Origin: Casuarina equisetifolia
Taxonomy: Eukaryota; Streptophyta; Magnoliopsida; Fagales; Casuarinaceae
DNA: 64,000 bases
Assembly: GCA_028551475.1 (NCBI GenBank)
Contig: CM052356.1
Coordinates: forward strand, 16,891,884 to 16,955,883
Direction: 5' to 3'
The position numbers and the translations under genes are program-made. Within the stretch, counting starts at the first letter, position 1. Every line of letters starts with the position of its first letter. The notes under the pieces are model-generated. The model was given only the letters and a program-made list of their open reading frames with translations, searched no databases and was not told the DNA's origin. Positions 25,701 through 38,530 of the stretch are shown here, piece by piece.

Positions 25701-26628
25701 AACTCACTACATATCCATAATACGCAATAAAAAAATTCCAATCGCCAAGAGAAGAAAGGTGCAAATAACGAGCAGGGGCACAAAAGTAATTTTGAATCAA
25801 GAACTTAATAAACAGATCCCAAACTCCAGCATAACTCTATTGCTTTCCTATTCTTTCTTGCAGACTTATATTCCTTTATTATATCAACACCAAACATTCC
25901 ATTCTATTAAGTAAAACAACCACAGGCAGCTGAGACAGAAAAAAATCTATTAAGTAAACCACTCAGACAATCAAATTAATCACGAGAACATGTCAAAACT
26001 TCTATTGCCTTTTAAAAAACAAATAAACCAACCAGAAGACAGACCAATACACTGCAGAAGACATCAAATCCACAAAGATTGAAGGAAAATAACGGTTACC
26101 CAGAGCTTCCAATTGTTGCTTTTTGCTAGAACCCGGTGGTCTACCCCTAGCTTTCTTAAATGAGGTAGGGGAGGCCGTTCCCCCAGATGGCGGCGGAGTA
26201 GGCACGGAAGGAATAGCAGGAGAAGAAAAGCCTCCGCTTGACAGGTTTACGTTAACAGACTGAGGCGCAGGGGTAAGAGCCAAGGCCATGGCGCCATCTG
26301 GCCCGTACTTCCTGGGCCTTCCTCTCTTCCTCTTCACGGGCTCACCGCCGCTACCGCCCATGCTACTCACATTCACATTAACCATGGCCCCACCACCGCC
26401 GACGATTGTGGTGGGCCCACCATCGCCGGAGAAGGGTTGGTAAGTCGGCGAGGTTGACGTCGACGTCGAGGTTGAGGCTGACGTGGCAGCACCCGTGGGG
26501 TGGTAAACGGCGGCACCATCGGCGCCGAACGCTACGCGCATGTTCTGTACGAGCGGCTGAGTCTTCTGCTGAAGGCTCACGGGGAAGGGCTCCCTACTTG
26601 CAATCACTCCCGTCTCTGATCCCGACAT
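22755..26628 (-). CDS. AT-hook motif nuclear-localized protein, type II AHL
   Basis: Five coding exons on the minus strand: 26628-26100, 25254-25202, 23923-23792, 23533-23372 and 22994-22755, giving 371 residues. Two AT-hooks are present: KRKRGRPRKYGPDG (RGRP at 102-105, the RKY type) and ARGRPPGSSKK (RGRP at 161-164). A PPC/DUF296 domain from about residue 181 to 302 follows, with FTPHVITVKAGEDV, KIMSFSQHGPRAICILSANG and GRFEILSLSGSF. Two hooks of different type define type II AHLs of clade B. These bind AT-rich minor groove, form homo- and heterotrimers through PPC and recruit chromatin factors in the nucleus. The N-terminus is Ser/Thr-, Gly- and Pro-rich low complexity, and exon 1 is GC-rich compared with its surroundings. 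The C-terminal tail is Pro/Ser/Gly-rich. A leader intron precedes the ATG. By gene order it corresponds to Arabidopsis AHL10 (from memory). The domain call is firm. Confidence 0.95.
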
Positions 26629-26676
26629 CTTTCTCTTTCGATGCTAATTTTCCATACAATGCCGGCAAACCCTAAT

Positions 26677-27293
26677 CTACAACCCTCAAAGACCGAAATG
26701 AACTGAAAATTTACTATCAGATTATAAAACAAATCTTAGTCCACAAACACCATTAGATCATGGAGCGAACACGAATCTAGAAGACAAACAGAACGAAGGA
26801 AACTTTGCAATGCAACATTAGATTATCCAAACAGATTATAAATTAAGATACACAACGATAATCATTACATTGAAGAACTAAACCAAAAGAAAGTAAAACG
26901 GACTTCCGTGAATGGATTTGCAAAACAACTCATTTTTTTTAGCTGTAAGCTGGAGAATTCAAACCTCAAAGTGAGGTGAGCTCATCAAATCACAAAGAAG
27001 ACCTTACACAAAATCTACTGAAAGCTAAAAAGAAGAAAACCCTAAGATTAACCTGCAAAACTACCACAAAACCCAGCCAGAGTGAAGAATTTTTACATTT
27101 TTTCTCAAATTTCCTCAACACGGATCTAACCAATTTTATTTTTAATTAAACACTAAAACCAAACAGAAAATGAACATTACGGAAATTAAAAGAAATAAAA
27201 CTAATTTCCGAAATTTCGATTTAAAGAAGAACGAAAAATACAGCGAAATTTGAGGAAAACCGGAAAATAACGGAAAAAATCAGTGTAACTCAC
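26677..27293 (-). other. Leader (5' UTR) intron of the AHL gene
   Basis: A strong donor TTG|GTGAGTTAC lies at 27293 and an acceptor TTGTAG|ATTAGG ends at 26677, 48 bases upstream of the start codon. The removed piece is 617 bases and AT-rich. The first leader exon would be about 27294 to 27390. Confidence 0.6.
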
Positions 27294-27399
27294 CAATAAT
27301 TCAGAGAAAAAAAATAGCGGAGCTCTAAAATTAGAGAGAGGAGCAAATTCTAGGGTTCCGGAACGGGAACGCAGAGGAGGTTCGGAGGGCTTTTTCTAA

Positions 27400-29215
27400 T
27401 AAAGAAATGAGAGAATTCTGAATATTTATTTTATTTACCTTATTTTATCTTCTTTTTTTTTTTTTTTTAAATATGGGGTTTTCCTCTTTTTCATGCCTTG
27501 CCTCATCCGGGGCGGGCTTTATTAAAAAAAAAAAGGGCAGGTAAAAAGCACTCCCGTTTCTTCTAGTACAAGCCTACCCACCCGCGTATTCTTTTGCTAC
27601 ACTCGCTTCATTCAGCCGCCACGTTGCAGATAACCTCTAAATATCTTCCAGAACGCAACGTTTCATTTCATCAATGGGCGCGTGCGAGGCCTACTACATT
27701 TTGAGCTGTGGCACTGGGCTCTGGCTGTTTTGTATTTGCCTGCTTGGTCTTTTTCTTTTCTGTTCTAAGTTATCCCGTTGTATTCCCGCAATTACACTAA
27801 TTCCTTGCCAAGTTGTGCCGTTGGAATGGTGATTTGTCCATTAGTTTTCTTTTAACTTTTTCCAACTTTTTTTAAAAATTTAATTACTAGTTTATTCCAA
27901 ATAACCTAAATAATACTTATTACAATTACGAGGTTACCCCAAAGATATTCAAAACTTAGGGTGCACAGAGTAATGATAGTTTAAGGATATGGTGGTGGGT
28001 GGTTGGTCCATAAAGGGTAGACAACAGTAAGTTTAGAATCCAACCTTGGATCTGTGTTTGACCAGTAGCCTCTAGCATACTTGGGATTACGACTTAGAGC
28101 TTATCTATTCCTTTTCAACTTATTTTGGGTTATGTCTTTGAAAAGACTAAAGCCTGTTGACTAAACTCATACTTGAACAATTTGAATTATTTTTTCACAT
28201 TTTTAAAAATGTGGATATAGTGGTATTTCCAAATTGAATTTCAATGTTATAAGCATTAATGCCCTTAATTAAAACTTAAAAAAAGTTGCTTTTGAAATTT
28301 ATGTCACCTCGAACTCGTGCTTGCAAGTTGCAACTCCCTAACATCGAGGTGACTTAAAATAAAGCATGCTCACTTTTACAGGCTTTTAACAAGCATGCAT
28401 AACTTTGCAAAATGCATGAAAGCGACTTTATTGCAAGATATCCTTTTTCTTTTTCCAGTTGGTAATAACGAATATTTTGACTCAGCAAATTTAAAGAGAT
28501 GGGCGTTGAATTGAAAATGATAAAGTTTGCCATGAACTTGTGGACTAACGTTGCAGCCACAAATTCAGGTCGGCTAGATTTTTATTTAATGCCATGATTA
28601 CCAAGGCCGTGGAATCTTTTCCGTAGGGAAGAAAAGGACGGAAGTAATGGACAAAACTCTTTGAACTTTGCATCCTCTTTTTTGCTGGGAAATGTCACAT
28701 CTCTATTCCTCTACAGCCTTTCATAATTATTATATCCATTGATTCTCTTTGTCTGCAAAGGAAATTCAGTCATTTGTTAAATAAAATTATTAATTATTTT
28801 GAATTATTGATATCTTAAACAAATTTACGAATTTTTATTAAAAAAAAAAAAAAAAAGTTAAGTCTTTCTTCAACAGTAACTTTTTGTTAAAATATTTCAC
28901 GTTACTTCAATTAATTGTAAAATACATATATATGTCAGTTCTTGATTAAGCAAGTTAAACTATTGGGTTTGGAATTTGAGACATAATTTGCCTCTCTTTT
29001 TACTTAAAAAATAATATATAAAAATTATAGAGAAATAAATAGAATTACTTGATTACTTTTTAATATCCTTAAAAAATATCTTGCAGTTAAATACAAAATT
29101 AGACAAGCTTTGAAACCTAAAAAAGAGATAACAGTGTAATAAATGACGGAAAATACGTGAAAATTAAAAGGAGTGCTAACAGGCGGATACAGCGGGGGAG
29201 GTCTATCCAAAAATC
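27400..29215. other. Divergent promoter region between AHL and the PsbP-domain gene
   Basis: The two genes point away from each other across this 1.8 kb spacer. No coding sequence is supported. A T-run at 27452-27468 and an A-run at 28840-28856 are simple repeats. Confidence 0.5.
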
Positions 29216-31864
29216 ATGGTGTCTGTTTCCTCGCCGTATCCATTGCCACTACGAACTCCCATCGGCCACTCCAGAGCTTTATCTAATCAGAAATGTCCAC
29301 GAAACCAGAGTATTAACACTAGTCTCCATGTCCTCCCACGAGGCATAACTGCTGAAGGTCTTGGTTCGGTTTCTTCTGGCGGAAAACCGGATGTGATAAG
29401 TTGCAAGAACAGTGAAGAACACCATCGAGAACCATTGTACAAGAAAGGACCTTGAGTTTTTATTCTTTTGCTTCTCTTTCTGGGTTATGCTTGTTGTTTA
29501 ATTATGCACTTTTCTGTCAGTTTTCGGGTTGAAGAAGAATGTGCGGCAAAAAGAAGAGAGCTTCTGGTTCAGATAGCAGTGTTCACTGCAACTTTTCCGT
29601 TGATAATTCCGGAAGCAATGGCAGAGAACGGTGAAGTTCTTATCCCAAAATCCTAACTTTTCTTTCTATTTTTGATCCTAAGCTATTCTTCAAATTCAAT
29701 ATCCCGTGAGTTTTCAGAAGAGCCGGAGAACTTTCGTGTTTATACCGACGACGTGAACAAGTTCAAGATACTGATTCCTCAAGGTGAATGGCCATTTCCA
29801 ATTTAACCCAGATTCTGATCATTATTTTTTTTCTGGGTTGAGAATCTAGTCATACATATAGGTGATAATTGGTCTTGCCCAAAGAAACCATAATGATATA
29901 AAGACTGCATTCTTCAAATTGTGGGAAATATCTTCCGGAATCTACCCAAAAATATCAAACTTCAATTATGATTTGATACTAACACTGTAGTTCAGGGGTT
30001 ATGAACTTGTAACATACGAACTCAATGTCATACTTAAATTTGAACTCTAATACCATACTAAAATTTGTTATTTAATTAAACAGCAATTGAACTATTTTTT
30101 TTACCTCTTTAAAACTGGCTTGTTTAGTGGATGAATGTTAGCGTGTGGTTGTTAACGCAAATGGCTGATTTGCCTATGTAGATTGGCAAGTGGGTGCAGG
30201 AGAGCCAAATGGATTTAAATCGATTACAGCTTTCTTCCCAGAGGGGACAGCGAGTTCAAATGGTAGCTTCCTGATGGATCCGTCTCTTAAGTATTTACTT
30301 CCTCAATATTGAAATGGCTTAATGGGTTGCTTCAGTCAGCGTTGTAATCACGGGGCTTGGACCGGATTATACTAGGATGGAGTCCTTGGGCAAAGTCGAA
30401 GCTTTTGCTGATACTCTGGTAGGATTTACGGAAACTGATGTTCTTTAGTGGAAATGTGCAGCTTACATGCAAATTTTCACATTTCCAGATGGGTTCAACA
30501 GGTTAGTGGACTAGATAGAAGCTGGCAAAGGCCTGCTGGTGCGGCAGCCAAACTCATAGACTGTAAAGCTGCAAATGGTAATTGTGTATTCTTTTGCAGC
30601 TACTCTAGTCTCGTAATGGAAACTTATACTTGATTAAAATGCACATTTTCTTATTATGCTAGAAATGACTTAACTTTTTTCTTGAAATCAATTCTTAAAG
30701 GAGGAAAAATTTAAACATATAAGAAAGGTACCGTATTATTAATATATATTGACAATAGAGGAAATAAGTATTTTTTACATCTTCTTCTTTTGTGTCGAGT
30801 ATAAAGAAATCATGTAAGCTCAATTTATGAGTAAAGGAGGAATGTGATAAAATCATGGGAATCTAGTCCACTGTAAGATGTTGCATTTGAACTTGAACTC
30901 TATCATTTGTAAAAAAATCAAATTTCTTTTCTGAATATACAAGGAAAATACTAAATCAAAACATTAGTAATATAGAATAACCATTATTTTTAGCATACCC
31001 TTTTATTCTAAGCATAGGGAGATCACAAAATGTTTAAGTAAAGAAACGGTAAGGTGAAATTGTGAAAACCCTTTTTGTGACATGGTATCACATTGATCCT
31101 AGATTATAGTACTATGATAAAAAGGATCTGACCTCTTTGTTTCAAACCGACATTTAAGAAAATGTGATACATAAGAAAATAAAAGTAGCATATCAAAATA
31201 TCATGAGGCATCCACTGTTTGCATAGTGCTAGATGTTATTATTCCTACATGGAAGTACCCATTTTAATATTTAATTCATCCAAAAACAGGGTTCTATTAC
31301 ATTGAGTATTCGCTACAAAATCCTGGAGAAAGTCGCAGGCACTTGTTTTCAGCAATTGGGATGTCGTCCAACGGCTGGTACAACAGGCTATATACAGTGA
31401 CAGGACAGGTAAATCTGGCTTCATTCGAGTCATTATGCTTCCATATGATTTGCAGTTTATCCATGGCGGACAGGGCAGATGCGTTTTGCTCCGCGAGGTA
31501 CTCATATTTCAACATTTTCCTGTGCAGTTCACGGACGAAGAATCAGAGAAATATGGATCCAAGATTGAGAAGGTGAACTGAGGTTTCCTTTTAGCTCCTT
31601 TTAGCTCCTTTTAGCTGTGTATGATCCCTCAGTCGCTTGACGCGACCGTGGAAGCTTCAAATGAAACCACCTAAACTTTTAAAAGACCTTATTTAAGAAG
31701 CATACAGTAGCTTTTGAGTACTTTCTTCTTGTCTCGATCTTATTCAAAACTATTGTCGATGCAGAGTGGAAACAGTTTTCTCTATAAAATGACTGATCAT
31801 TGATTTACTGAATTGGGTCTCTTGTTTGGTTTTGCAGGCTGTGGGATCCTTCAGGTTTGTTTAA
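29216..31864 (+). CDS. PsbP-domain protein of the thylakoid lumen, PPD3-like
   Basis: Nine exons: 29216-29436, 29521-29630, 29718-29783, 30182-30262, 30336-30418, 30502-30577, 31290-31408, 31528-31572 and 31838-31864, about 275 residues. The first join is the least certain (donor CATT|GTACAA). The N-terminus is Ser/Arg-rich like a chloroplast transit peptide. It is followed by AKRRELLVQIAVFTATFPL ending at AMA: a twin-arginine, hydrophobic stretch and AxA cleavage site, that is, a Tat-type lumen signal. The mature part is a PsbP fold: FRVYTDDVNKFKILIPQ, DWQVGAGEPNGFKSITAFFP, VVITGLGPDYTRMES, SGLDRSWQRPAGAAAKLID and NGWYNRLYTVTGQ. PsbP-domain proteins assist photosystems or lumen processes; PPD3 itself has no settled biochemical role. 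It faces SWI3B tail to tail. The family is firm, the PPD3 subtype likely. Confidence 0.88.
31587..31616. repeat. Perfect 3 x 10 bp tandem repeat
   Basis: ccttttagct is repeated three times, inside the last intron of the PsbP-domain gene, 14 bases after the exon 8 donor. Confidence 0.9.
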
Positions 31865-32708
31865 AAGAATATCAACCAGAACGTGAAGTTTTGGAAGGAG
31901 TTTTGGATCACTAGCTTTGTATGTGAAACAGGTTACACTGATCCTCCTTGGAATGGTCTCCCCTGTATCATATTGAAGCAAAGCAAAGAGATTGGTAAAG
32001 GAATGCTCGTTCCGAGCAGGTTTATCCCCATTAACTTCTTTCGATAATTTCTCGCAGTGCACACATGCAGCACTGCGAGACTAGGCAAATACCATCACGG
32101 GTTGAAGCATACTCCAGTCCTTAACAGCCAATAAACTTCCTAGAAATATTACCTAAAGAGCAACTGCACTTTCATATCCAACCGGTCCATTTATTTAACA
32201 CGGAATTTAATCTGACATCAATAAAATGCGTTGTACGACCATCAAGACGAACACTCAGAATTTCAAGAAACTTGGAATAAACCGCTTATGTTTAGTAGAA
32301 GAGGAATTATCCGTTGATTTGAAGAACTTCGTACACCTAAGAATCGTGGGAAAATTTTCCTTCAACTATTCCGTTGGATGGTATCACGTCACCAAATACG
32401 ATACAGTACTCATAGGGTTTACTAAACCTTCTAGTTAACAGAGAATTTGAGAATAACTCTAATAAATAAATAAAAATTACCATCTTGCTCTTATATGTAA
32501 AGTTTTCATATTATCCTAAATTCTCATTTAACTCCATTCTTGACATGAACTATCCTGTATCTATTTTAGGTGAGTAAAAGATGGGTCACAGCCCATTTCA
32601 ACCCATCACTGAAATGGATAATTTACTGTTTCCTTTTATCGAACTAGCCAGGGAATAAACAGGTAGCTTAAAAATGATGACTATGTAGACATTCATGATC
32701 ATGTAACA
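31865..32708. other. Convergent 3' region between the PsbP-domain gene and SWI3B
   Basis: Both genes end here, so the 0.84 kb should hold both 3' untranslated regions. No further gene is supported. The open frame at 32226-32438 resembles nothing I know. Confidence 0.5.
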
Positions 32709-35700
32709 TTAATCTGTTCTTACACTCTTTTGTTCCACTCTCTCTTCACCTTTTGGTGCATAACTTTTATGAAACAAGAGGGCAAGCTGATCGGCAAAGA
32801 GCATGCTCTTCATTTGCTCCAATTGTTGCCATTCTTTCTCCATCTGTAAATCCAGCTCCTCAAAACGAGCAAGCCTGTTTTGCATCTCTTTCATCTGTAT
32901 TAGCTCCCGAGGGTTAGAAAATTAGGTGTCGGCTTATAGAAGCATATAGAGATGGAGATAGAATCATACAAACCTGCTGTATAATCCCAGAAACTGCTCT
33001 CTCTAACTCCAGCTGTTCCTTCTGAATCTGTGAATTTGCTTCTGTAAAAGCTCCTTCGAATGCACTCCAGGTGGTGTCACCATTAGATGCAGAATCTGCT
33101 TCTGCATCCGGAATAAGCCATCAATTTGCAGCAAGGTAGGTACTCTCCACATAAGGATATTACCCAACTACGTTCTGGTTAGCACTTATTGGACTATTAA
33201 AGTGGAATCTGAAGGAAATATGGGTCCCATTATAGAAAATCAATATGGTAACACTTTTTCAAATCTCTTAGAATTGAAAACTTGCGCACTTCGTGCCGAT
33301 TACACCAGCAAACCACAAACCACCAACATCCTGAGCCCAATTCCTCCCCAAAGCAGCCAAATAAGTAAATCCAAATTCTACATTATTGATTAAAGCTCCT
33401 CACCAGAATGACTTATACCTTGAGATTTTGTATTCCTGGCAAAAGTACTAAGATGCTCTCTGTTTGCACCATGGTCTACCTGAGAAAGACTCATAACTGC
33501 TGCTTGGGCAGCAGCTTCTGCAATCCCTACACCCGTCAGAGTTGACAGAAATACAGCCTGAGAAGTATTCCAAGTCGATTGTCAAAGTTGACCTTTGGAA
33601 GAACAGTATTGCTTTAAAAAAAAAAAAAGTATTGCCAAACACATATATTTGTAAAATGCAGTTCAAAGTTTACTAAATTAATATCAATGCAAAAGCTCAC
33701 TCACTGAAAAAGCCATAATCTTAATTCATCCGGTCAAGCACTAGATTATCTAGTTTGACTTCCATACATAGCACTAAAAAGGGAAGACTGGAAGTGAACC
33801 CAAGTACATTAGTACTTGTGGCACCACAGGCTTAAGTGGCCCTAATGAAAACTTTAAAGTGAGGACCAAGGTTAATGTTATTGTAAGTGCAATATGTGCT
33901 CAGGTTATTAAGTTTTTACAGAAAGAATCCTACAGAAGTCTAAACCAACTTAATACAATTCTTCAGCAAGCGACTCTATTTTAAGTACCTAGGCTCCCAA
34001 AATGCCCATGAAAAATGCAACATGTGTAACAGGCACCAGTATCTGCGTGCCCCAAATTCCTAATCATAGAATTCTGTTTATTTGAGTTGTAATCAGATTC
34101 TCTGAACAAAGTTATGCCATGCCCAACACAGAGCTCTAGCAATAGCCCCATATCAATATACCTGGGCCATAATTGGGTTGCTTGCATCTGCAAGAGGTGT
34201 GAGACGCATTCTTTTACTGGGAAATGATGCACCAGAACTTTCAAAACCACAACCAGCATCAGCTTGATCCTTCACCACATTATACTTGTTATCAACCTCC
34301 TTCGACTGTGGATCTTTAAGATATTCCTCCCCAAAAGGAAGCTTAATGAAATGAGCAACACATTCCCTCTCGCTTCTGCCACCAACATGTTGTGCAACCC
34401 TCTTCCAGTCATCACCATAATGCATAATAGCCTCTAGAAGATGCAGAGTTTCTTTTTCCGTCCAATCTGCCTTCATATCCTCGCTGATCTCAACTCGCCT
34501 GAAATCTGAGGAGTTGACACCAACCCGGTAGTTCCCACGAACATAGCATCTTGCACATAGAGTCAAGTCATACTGCTCAATGAACATGAATATCAAGGAT
34601 CAGCCACATTGCTGCCAGTAAAATTGTATCACACTAGGAAGAAAAGAAAGAAATGAAAAACCCCTGGATATAAGAACATATTAGTGAGCAGATGCATAAA
34701 AAATAGGTTTACAAAAAGAGGATCGGCCACTAGCTGCAGTCAATGAATAATAACTTCGTCCTACAAGGAACTTAACTAATTGTGATTTACATCAAACAGG
34801 AATAAGCTATTCTCACAACGTTTTGGCCCGAGCTTCGAATACAGGTCAGAGATGGTGCAGATGCCAAAACTCCGGTAACCAAATGTTTCGATGTATAAAA
34901 CAAGAAACAAGTACAATATGAATACTGCTTGTACAAAACTTTGGGGGTGTGTTGCACTTGTACTGAATTCTAAAAGATCAAAGTCAATAAAAAGAAAAAA
35001 GAAAGAAGAACATATCTAAACTTTTAGTAGCTGTCCTTTCTCTACCCCATATCGCTAAATATCCCACCCGTCGAATCGAAGTTCCCTTCTATGCATACAT
35101 ATCGAATAGTAGCAACCTTAAGTAAAAAGCAGAAAATTTATAAATCCCAGCAACCAGAAAAAGAGACCGAATCTCACCTTATCACAAGCAAAGCAGGCAA
35201 TACTGCAAACGAGCTTGCACCCACTGCAGACCACCTTGTTAGAACTCTCTCTGTTGGAGACCCCCGCTGCGGAAGACTCGACCGTCCCAGCACCACCGCC
35301 TCCGCCTCCGCCTTTGGCCTCGGACTTACTCTCCTTGTCTTCCCACTTGAGCGGCTTGTTGTGCGCGGAGGGCAAGTAGTTGATCAGACCCCACGCCTCC
35401 AGGAAATCGAACACTCTGCGAATGGAGCCCACGTCGCCCACGAGGGTCTTCCTGGCATCCGTGAAGGTAAGCTTCCTCGAAGGGTTAGACCTGAACTGCT
35501 TGACAATGGAGTTCCTGTAGTACATGTACACCCCAGGGTTCTTGGACCGGGAGGCAGAGTCGAAGAACTCCGGGAGGAACCGGACCTCGCAGTCGTGGAT
35601 TTTGTTCCATGAAAACCAACCTGAGATCCGCGGATTAAACCCAATTGATTCACAAATAATCCAACCAATTGCACAGAACATGTAAAGATGAAAACTTTTA

Positions 35701-35920
35701 AGTTTCTTTCTTTCTTTCTTTGGTGAAGCGAAGACTTACGGGAGTAGCTGGGGACGTAGATGACTTCCGCGTCGGCAGGTGGCGGATCGGGAAGCCTCGG
35801 AGCAGTATTAGCCGGAGTCTCGGGAGTGACGGGCAGTGGGGTGGTGGGGCTTTGGGGGACAGGAGGTGGTGGTTTGGATGGGGTTTCAGTATGTTCTTTA
35901 GCCGGTGAATCGGTCGCCAT
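32709..35920 (-). CDS. SWI3B: SWI/SNF chromatin-remodelling subunit SWI3B
   Basis: Six exons on the minus strand: 35920-35740, 35620-35178, 34572-34162, 33557-33419, 33101-32974 and 32894-32709, giving 495 residues. After a Pro/Thr-rich N-terminus comes a SWIRM domain (about 52-150: SWNKIHDCEVRFLPEFF, YMYYRNSIVKQFR, FLEAWGLINY). Next is a poly-Gly linker and a Cys-rich ZZ-like segment (about 192-225, CSGCK, CFACD, CARCYVRG). A SANT domain (about 244-286: DWTEKETLHLLEAIMHYGDDW, then VGGRSERECVAHFIKLP) and a C-terminal coiled coil (about 412-475) follow. SWIRM plus SANT plus coiled coil is the signature of the SWI3/BAF155 scaffold of SWI/SNF complexes. The length fits plant SWI3B (about 470) rather than the longer SWI3C and SWI3D. 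It is nuclear, and links to HAB1-type phosphatases and ABA signalling are known for the Arabidopsis protein. The adjacent AHL and SDR genes repeat the Arabidopsis order around At2g33610. Confidence 0.95.
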
Positions 35921-36040
35921 TTCCGCAGCCGCTCCGCGGAGGTGGGGGGCGCGCGGTGGGGTGGAGCGAGAGCGAGAGAGAGAGAGGATCCCGAAGCCGA
36001 TAAAGCGGCGACTTGATTTGGGTCCGATGGTTTCACTTTA

Positions 36041-37850
36041 GAAATCTAACAGAGCCCAGCAAATAACCATGGGCCTAGAAGGTTAAAACTATTTACGAGA
36101 TTTGGATTTTTTATTTTATTTTTAAACACACATACTAGCATATACCTGTGTAGAACCTGAGACTTTTGAACCCCAGCCTCGATTGATTTTAGTTTTTTAT
36201 ATATTAATTTTAAAGAAAAATAAATTATTATAATATTAAAATCAAGATTTAAAATAAAAAACCTTATTGAAACTCATACTTTTTTCATTGCTCATGAGAC
36301 TTGTAAATACTTTTTCATGTAAATTTTCTAGTACGTTATAATTAATATAAGACATTCAAACGAGTAAATAAATTAATAGTACAAAAACATTTTATATAGA
36401 ATAGTTTAAACTCTACGATTTCTCTCTTCTTTTTTATTTTTATTTTATAGTTTTATATGGTTTTTCCTTTTCCTTTCCTTTTCCTTTTACGTCCCCGGGG
36501 GAGCCAAATTGCATCCAATTTTTGTTGGGACCCTGCCATCCAGTCATAGGACTCCATCTGTATATGAAAGAATGAACACTTGCTGTTAGTTTAATGTATA
36601 TATTGTCCTCTACTTTATGTCAAATTTAAAGAAAAACAGAAGCTGTAATTGTTGCTTCCTCAACCCGTTCGATGGCTTGTCAAAGACAGTGGAAGAAGAT
36701 AACAACTGTGGCTGTAATGGCATCGCACAACGCAATGAACCTTAGAAAGCATCACGGATGAAGGACTAGTCTATCCGTGTGTGTCTACACACGTTGAAGG
36801 AATCTAGGAACATTGTAAGGTGCTTTCACAGGAAGATGCAGAATCATGGCGTAAATTCGAAGGAACGTGGTCTTGGTTTCCTGTCTAAGCTCGAAAGAGG
36901 ACAAGGAGGTGATGAGGATCTTATCCAACATGACAGTGGTACTCCCTGCAGTACTCAATGAATACAGCGACGAATTTTACCACATTGATCACGGAAATAT
37001 CGAGGTTTTTAGTGATTCCAATAGACGATTTCCTTGCATTTATGGAAATAACAGTACTCTTATAACTCGAGAGATTTCATATGTTTAAAAGTCGTTAAGA
37101 GAATTTCCTCTCTTCAAACATTATTTCTTTAGTTACCATAATGATTCGCTAAATGATATAGTTAACGCTGACAAAATTTTCATTGTCTAAAGATATACAA
37201 GTAAAATGTTCCTTTTGTTCCTCATTTTGACCAAACCTAAACAATCAGGCCAGCTCCCTGCCCAGGTTGCACGTACAAAAAGAACAGCGGGAGAAACGTT
37301 TAAAGAATGTCAAATTTGATCGATCTCTCTATTCTTCATTCCCATTACAGAAGGGCTTAATAATCCTGAAGCAGAGCCCCTGATCTTTCACTACGGTGGC
37401 AGCTCAATTTGCTTAGTTAACGAGTTAACTTGGTTCGAGTAAGATTCCTCACTTATGGTGTTTTATTTAAGTACTATGGTAAAACAGATGATGATTTCAT
37501 GACCTTCAGTACACAGCCTTATTGAGGTTCATGTATGGTGGCCACCTGCTGCGAGATAGGCCTGACAATCAGAACCACTATAGGACAAACAAAAATTCTT
37601 CTCAAATAGGATATTTACCTGCGTCTCCATGTTTTGAAGCCAGGTTCTAAAAATAATCCAAAGATGCAGGAGTTTCATTTGTGAAGAAAAAAATAAAATT
37701 CCTAGAACTAATATGCACAGAACTCAAATCACATATAAATACAGTGGACCAACACCACACAGACCACCAGAGACTATCTATACACCCAAAATGCAGGGAC
37801 TAGAACTATAAAAGAATCATATGTTGATTCTAAGTGAGGATTTTTACACA
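36041..37850. other. Intergenic spacer between SWI3B and the RRM gene
   Basis: SWI3B promoter near 36.0-36.2 kb, then AT-rich spacer. A pyrimidine repeat (ttttcc units) lies at about 36460-36490. The open frames at 36779-37088 have no recognisable family. Confidence 0.45.
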
Positions 37851-38530
37851 GTTTTATTCCTACATGGCTGCCAGAAACCTATTCCGGCAACCGTCAATCC
37901 ATGACTGCCTGCAACTCATCCCGAGCAAAGGCATTGACGCGGGTTTAGATACAATAGGGTAAAGGTCCTGAAGGAAGAGCAGCCTGCATCTTCCACATCC
38001 CTTCTCCACCATCTGGAGCGACTCAGACATTTGACTTCTCTGGTGAGAATGACTACGTATGACCTGCACAACGTGAAAGCTATGTAAGACCACTGATAGC
38101 AAAAATTTAAATTAGAAGCAAGTGTGATATGTACTGTAATTGAGCAGAGAAGGAGCTCTTTCATATCAGCGGAAAAATTAGACGAATAAGACGCAAATCT
38201 AACATATAATTGAAACCACCTCCCGAAAGATATAACATTCTAATTTTCCATTATTTCACGTCACTAGACAGACATTAGATTGAAGAGTGTAGAAATGCAT
38301 AAATTTGAAATTTGCACCTCTAGAATGCAAAATATATAATTTGCAAGGCTAGATCCGAAGCCCGCCACTCAAGTAGCAGTTCCGCTGCTCTTAGTCCTGC
38401 TGCAATCTAAGGATACCTGAAAGCAAACAACAGCTCCGACAATAAGATCACAAAAAGGTAACATGTCACATAAATAGGCATCATGTGTGCAGTATCTATC
38501 CTAAGACATGGACTCACCTTGATCAACCCC
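37851..38530 (-). other. 3' untranslated region of the RRM gene, with intron(s)
   Basis: Thirteen bases after the stop codon there is a strong donor AAG|GTGAGT (intron from 38517) and an acceptor TTTCAG|GTATCC (ending at 38417). A second intron is possible, with acceptor GTGCAG|GTCATA near 38065. The first intron is well supported by consensus, the second is a guess. Confidence 0.5.
38417..38517 (-). other. Intron in the 3' UTR of the RRM gene
   Basis: GTGAGT donor and tttcag acceptor, 101 bases. The exon junction would lie only 13 bases beyond the TGA, too close to trigger nonsense-mediated decay by the usual 50-nt rule. Confidence 0.6.

Noticed and set aside
26406-26675. Arg-rich plus frame opposite AHL exon 1
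   Set aside because: It is a shadow of the GC-rich, low-complexity AHL coding exon.
35091-35612. 173-residue open frame opposite SWI3B
   Set aside because: It lies antisense to SWI3B exon 2, whose GC-rich codons open the other strand. It has no family resemblance.
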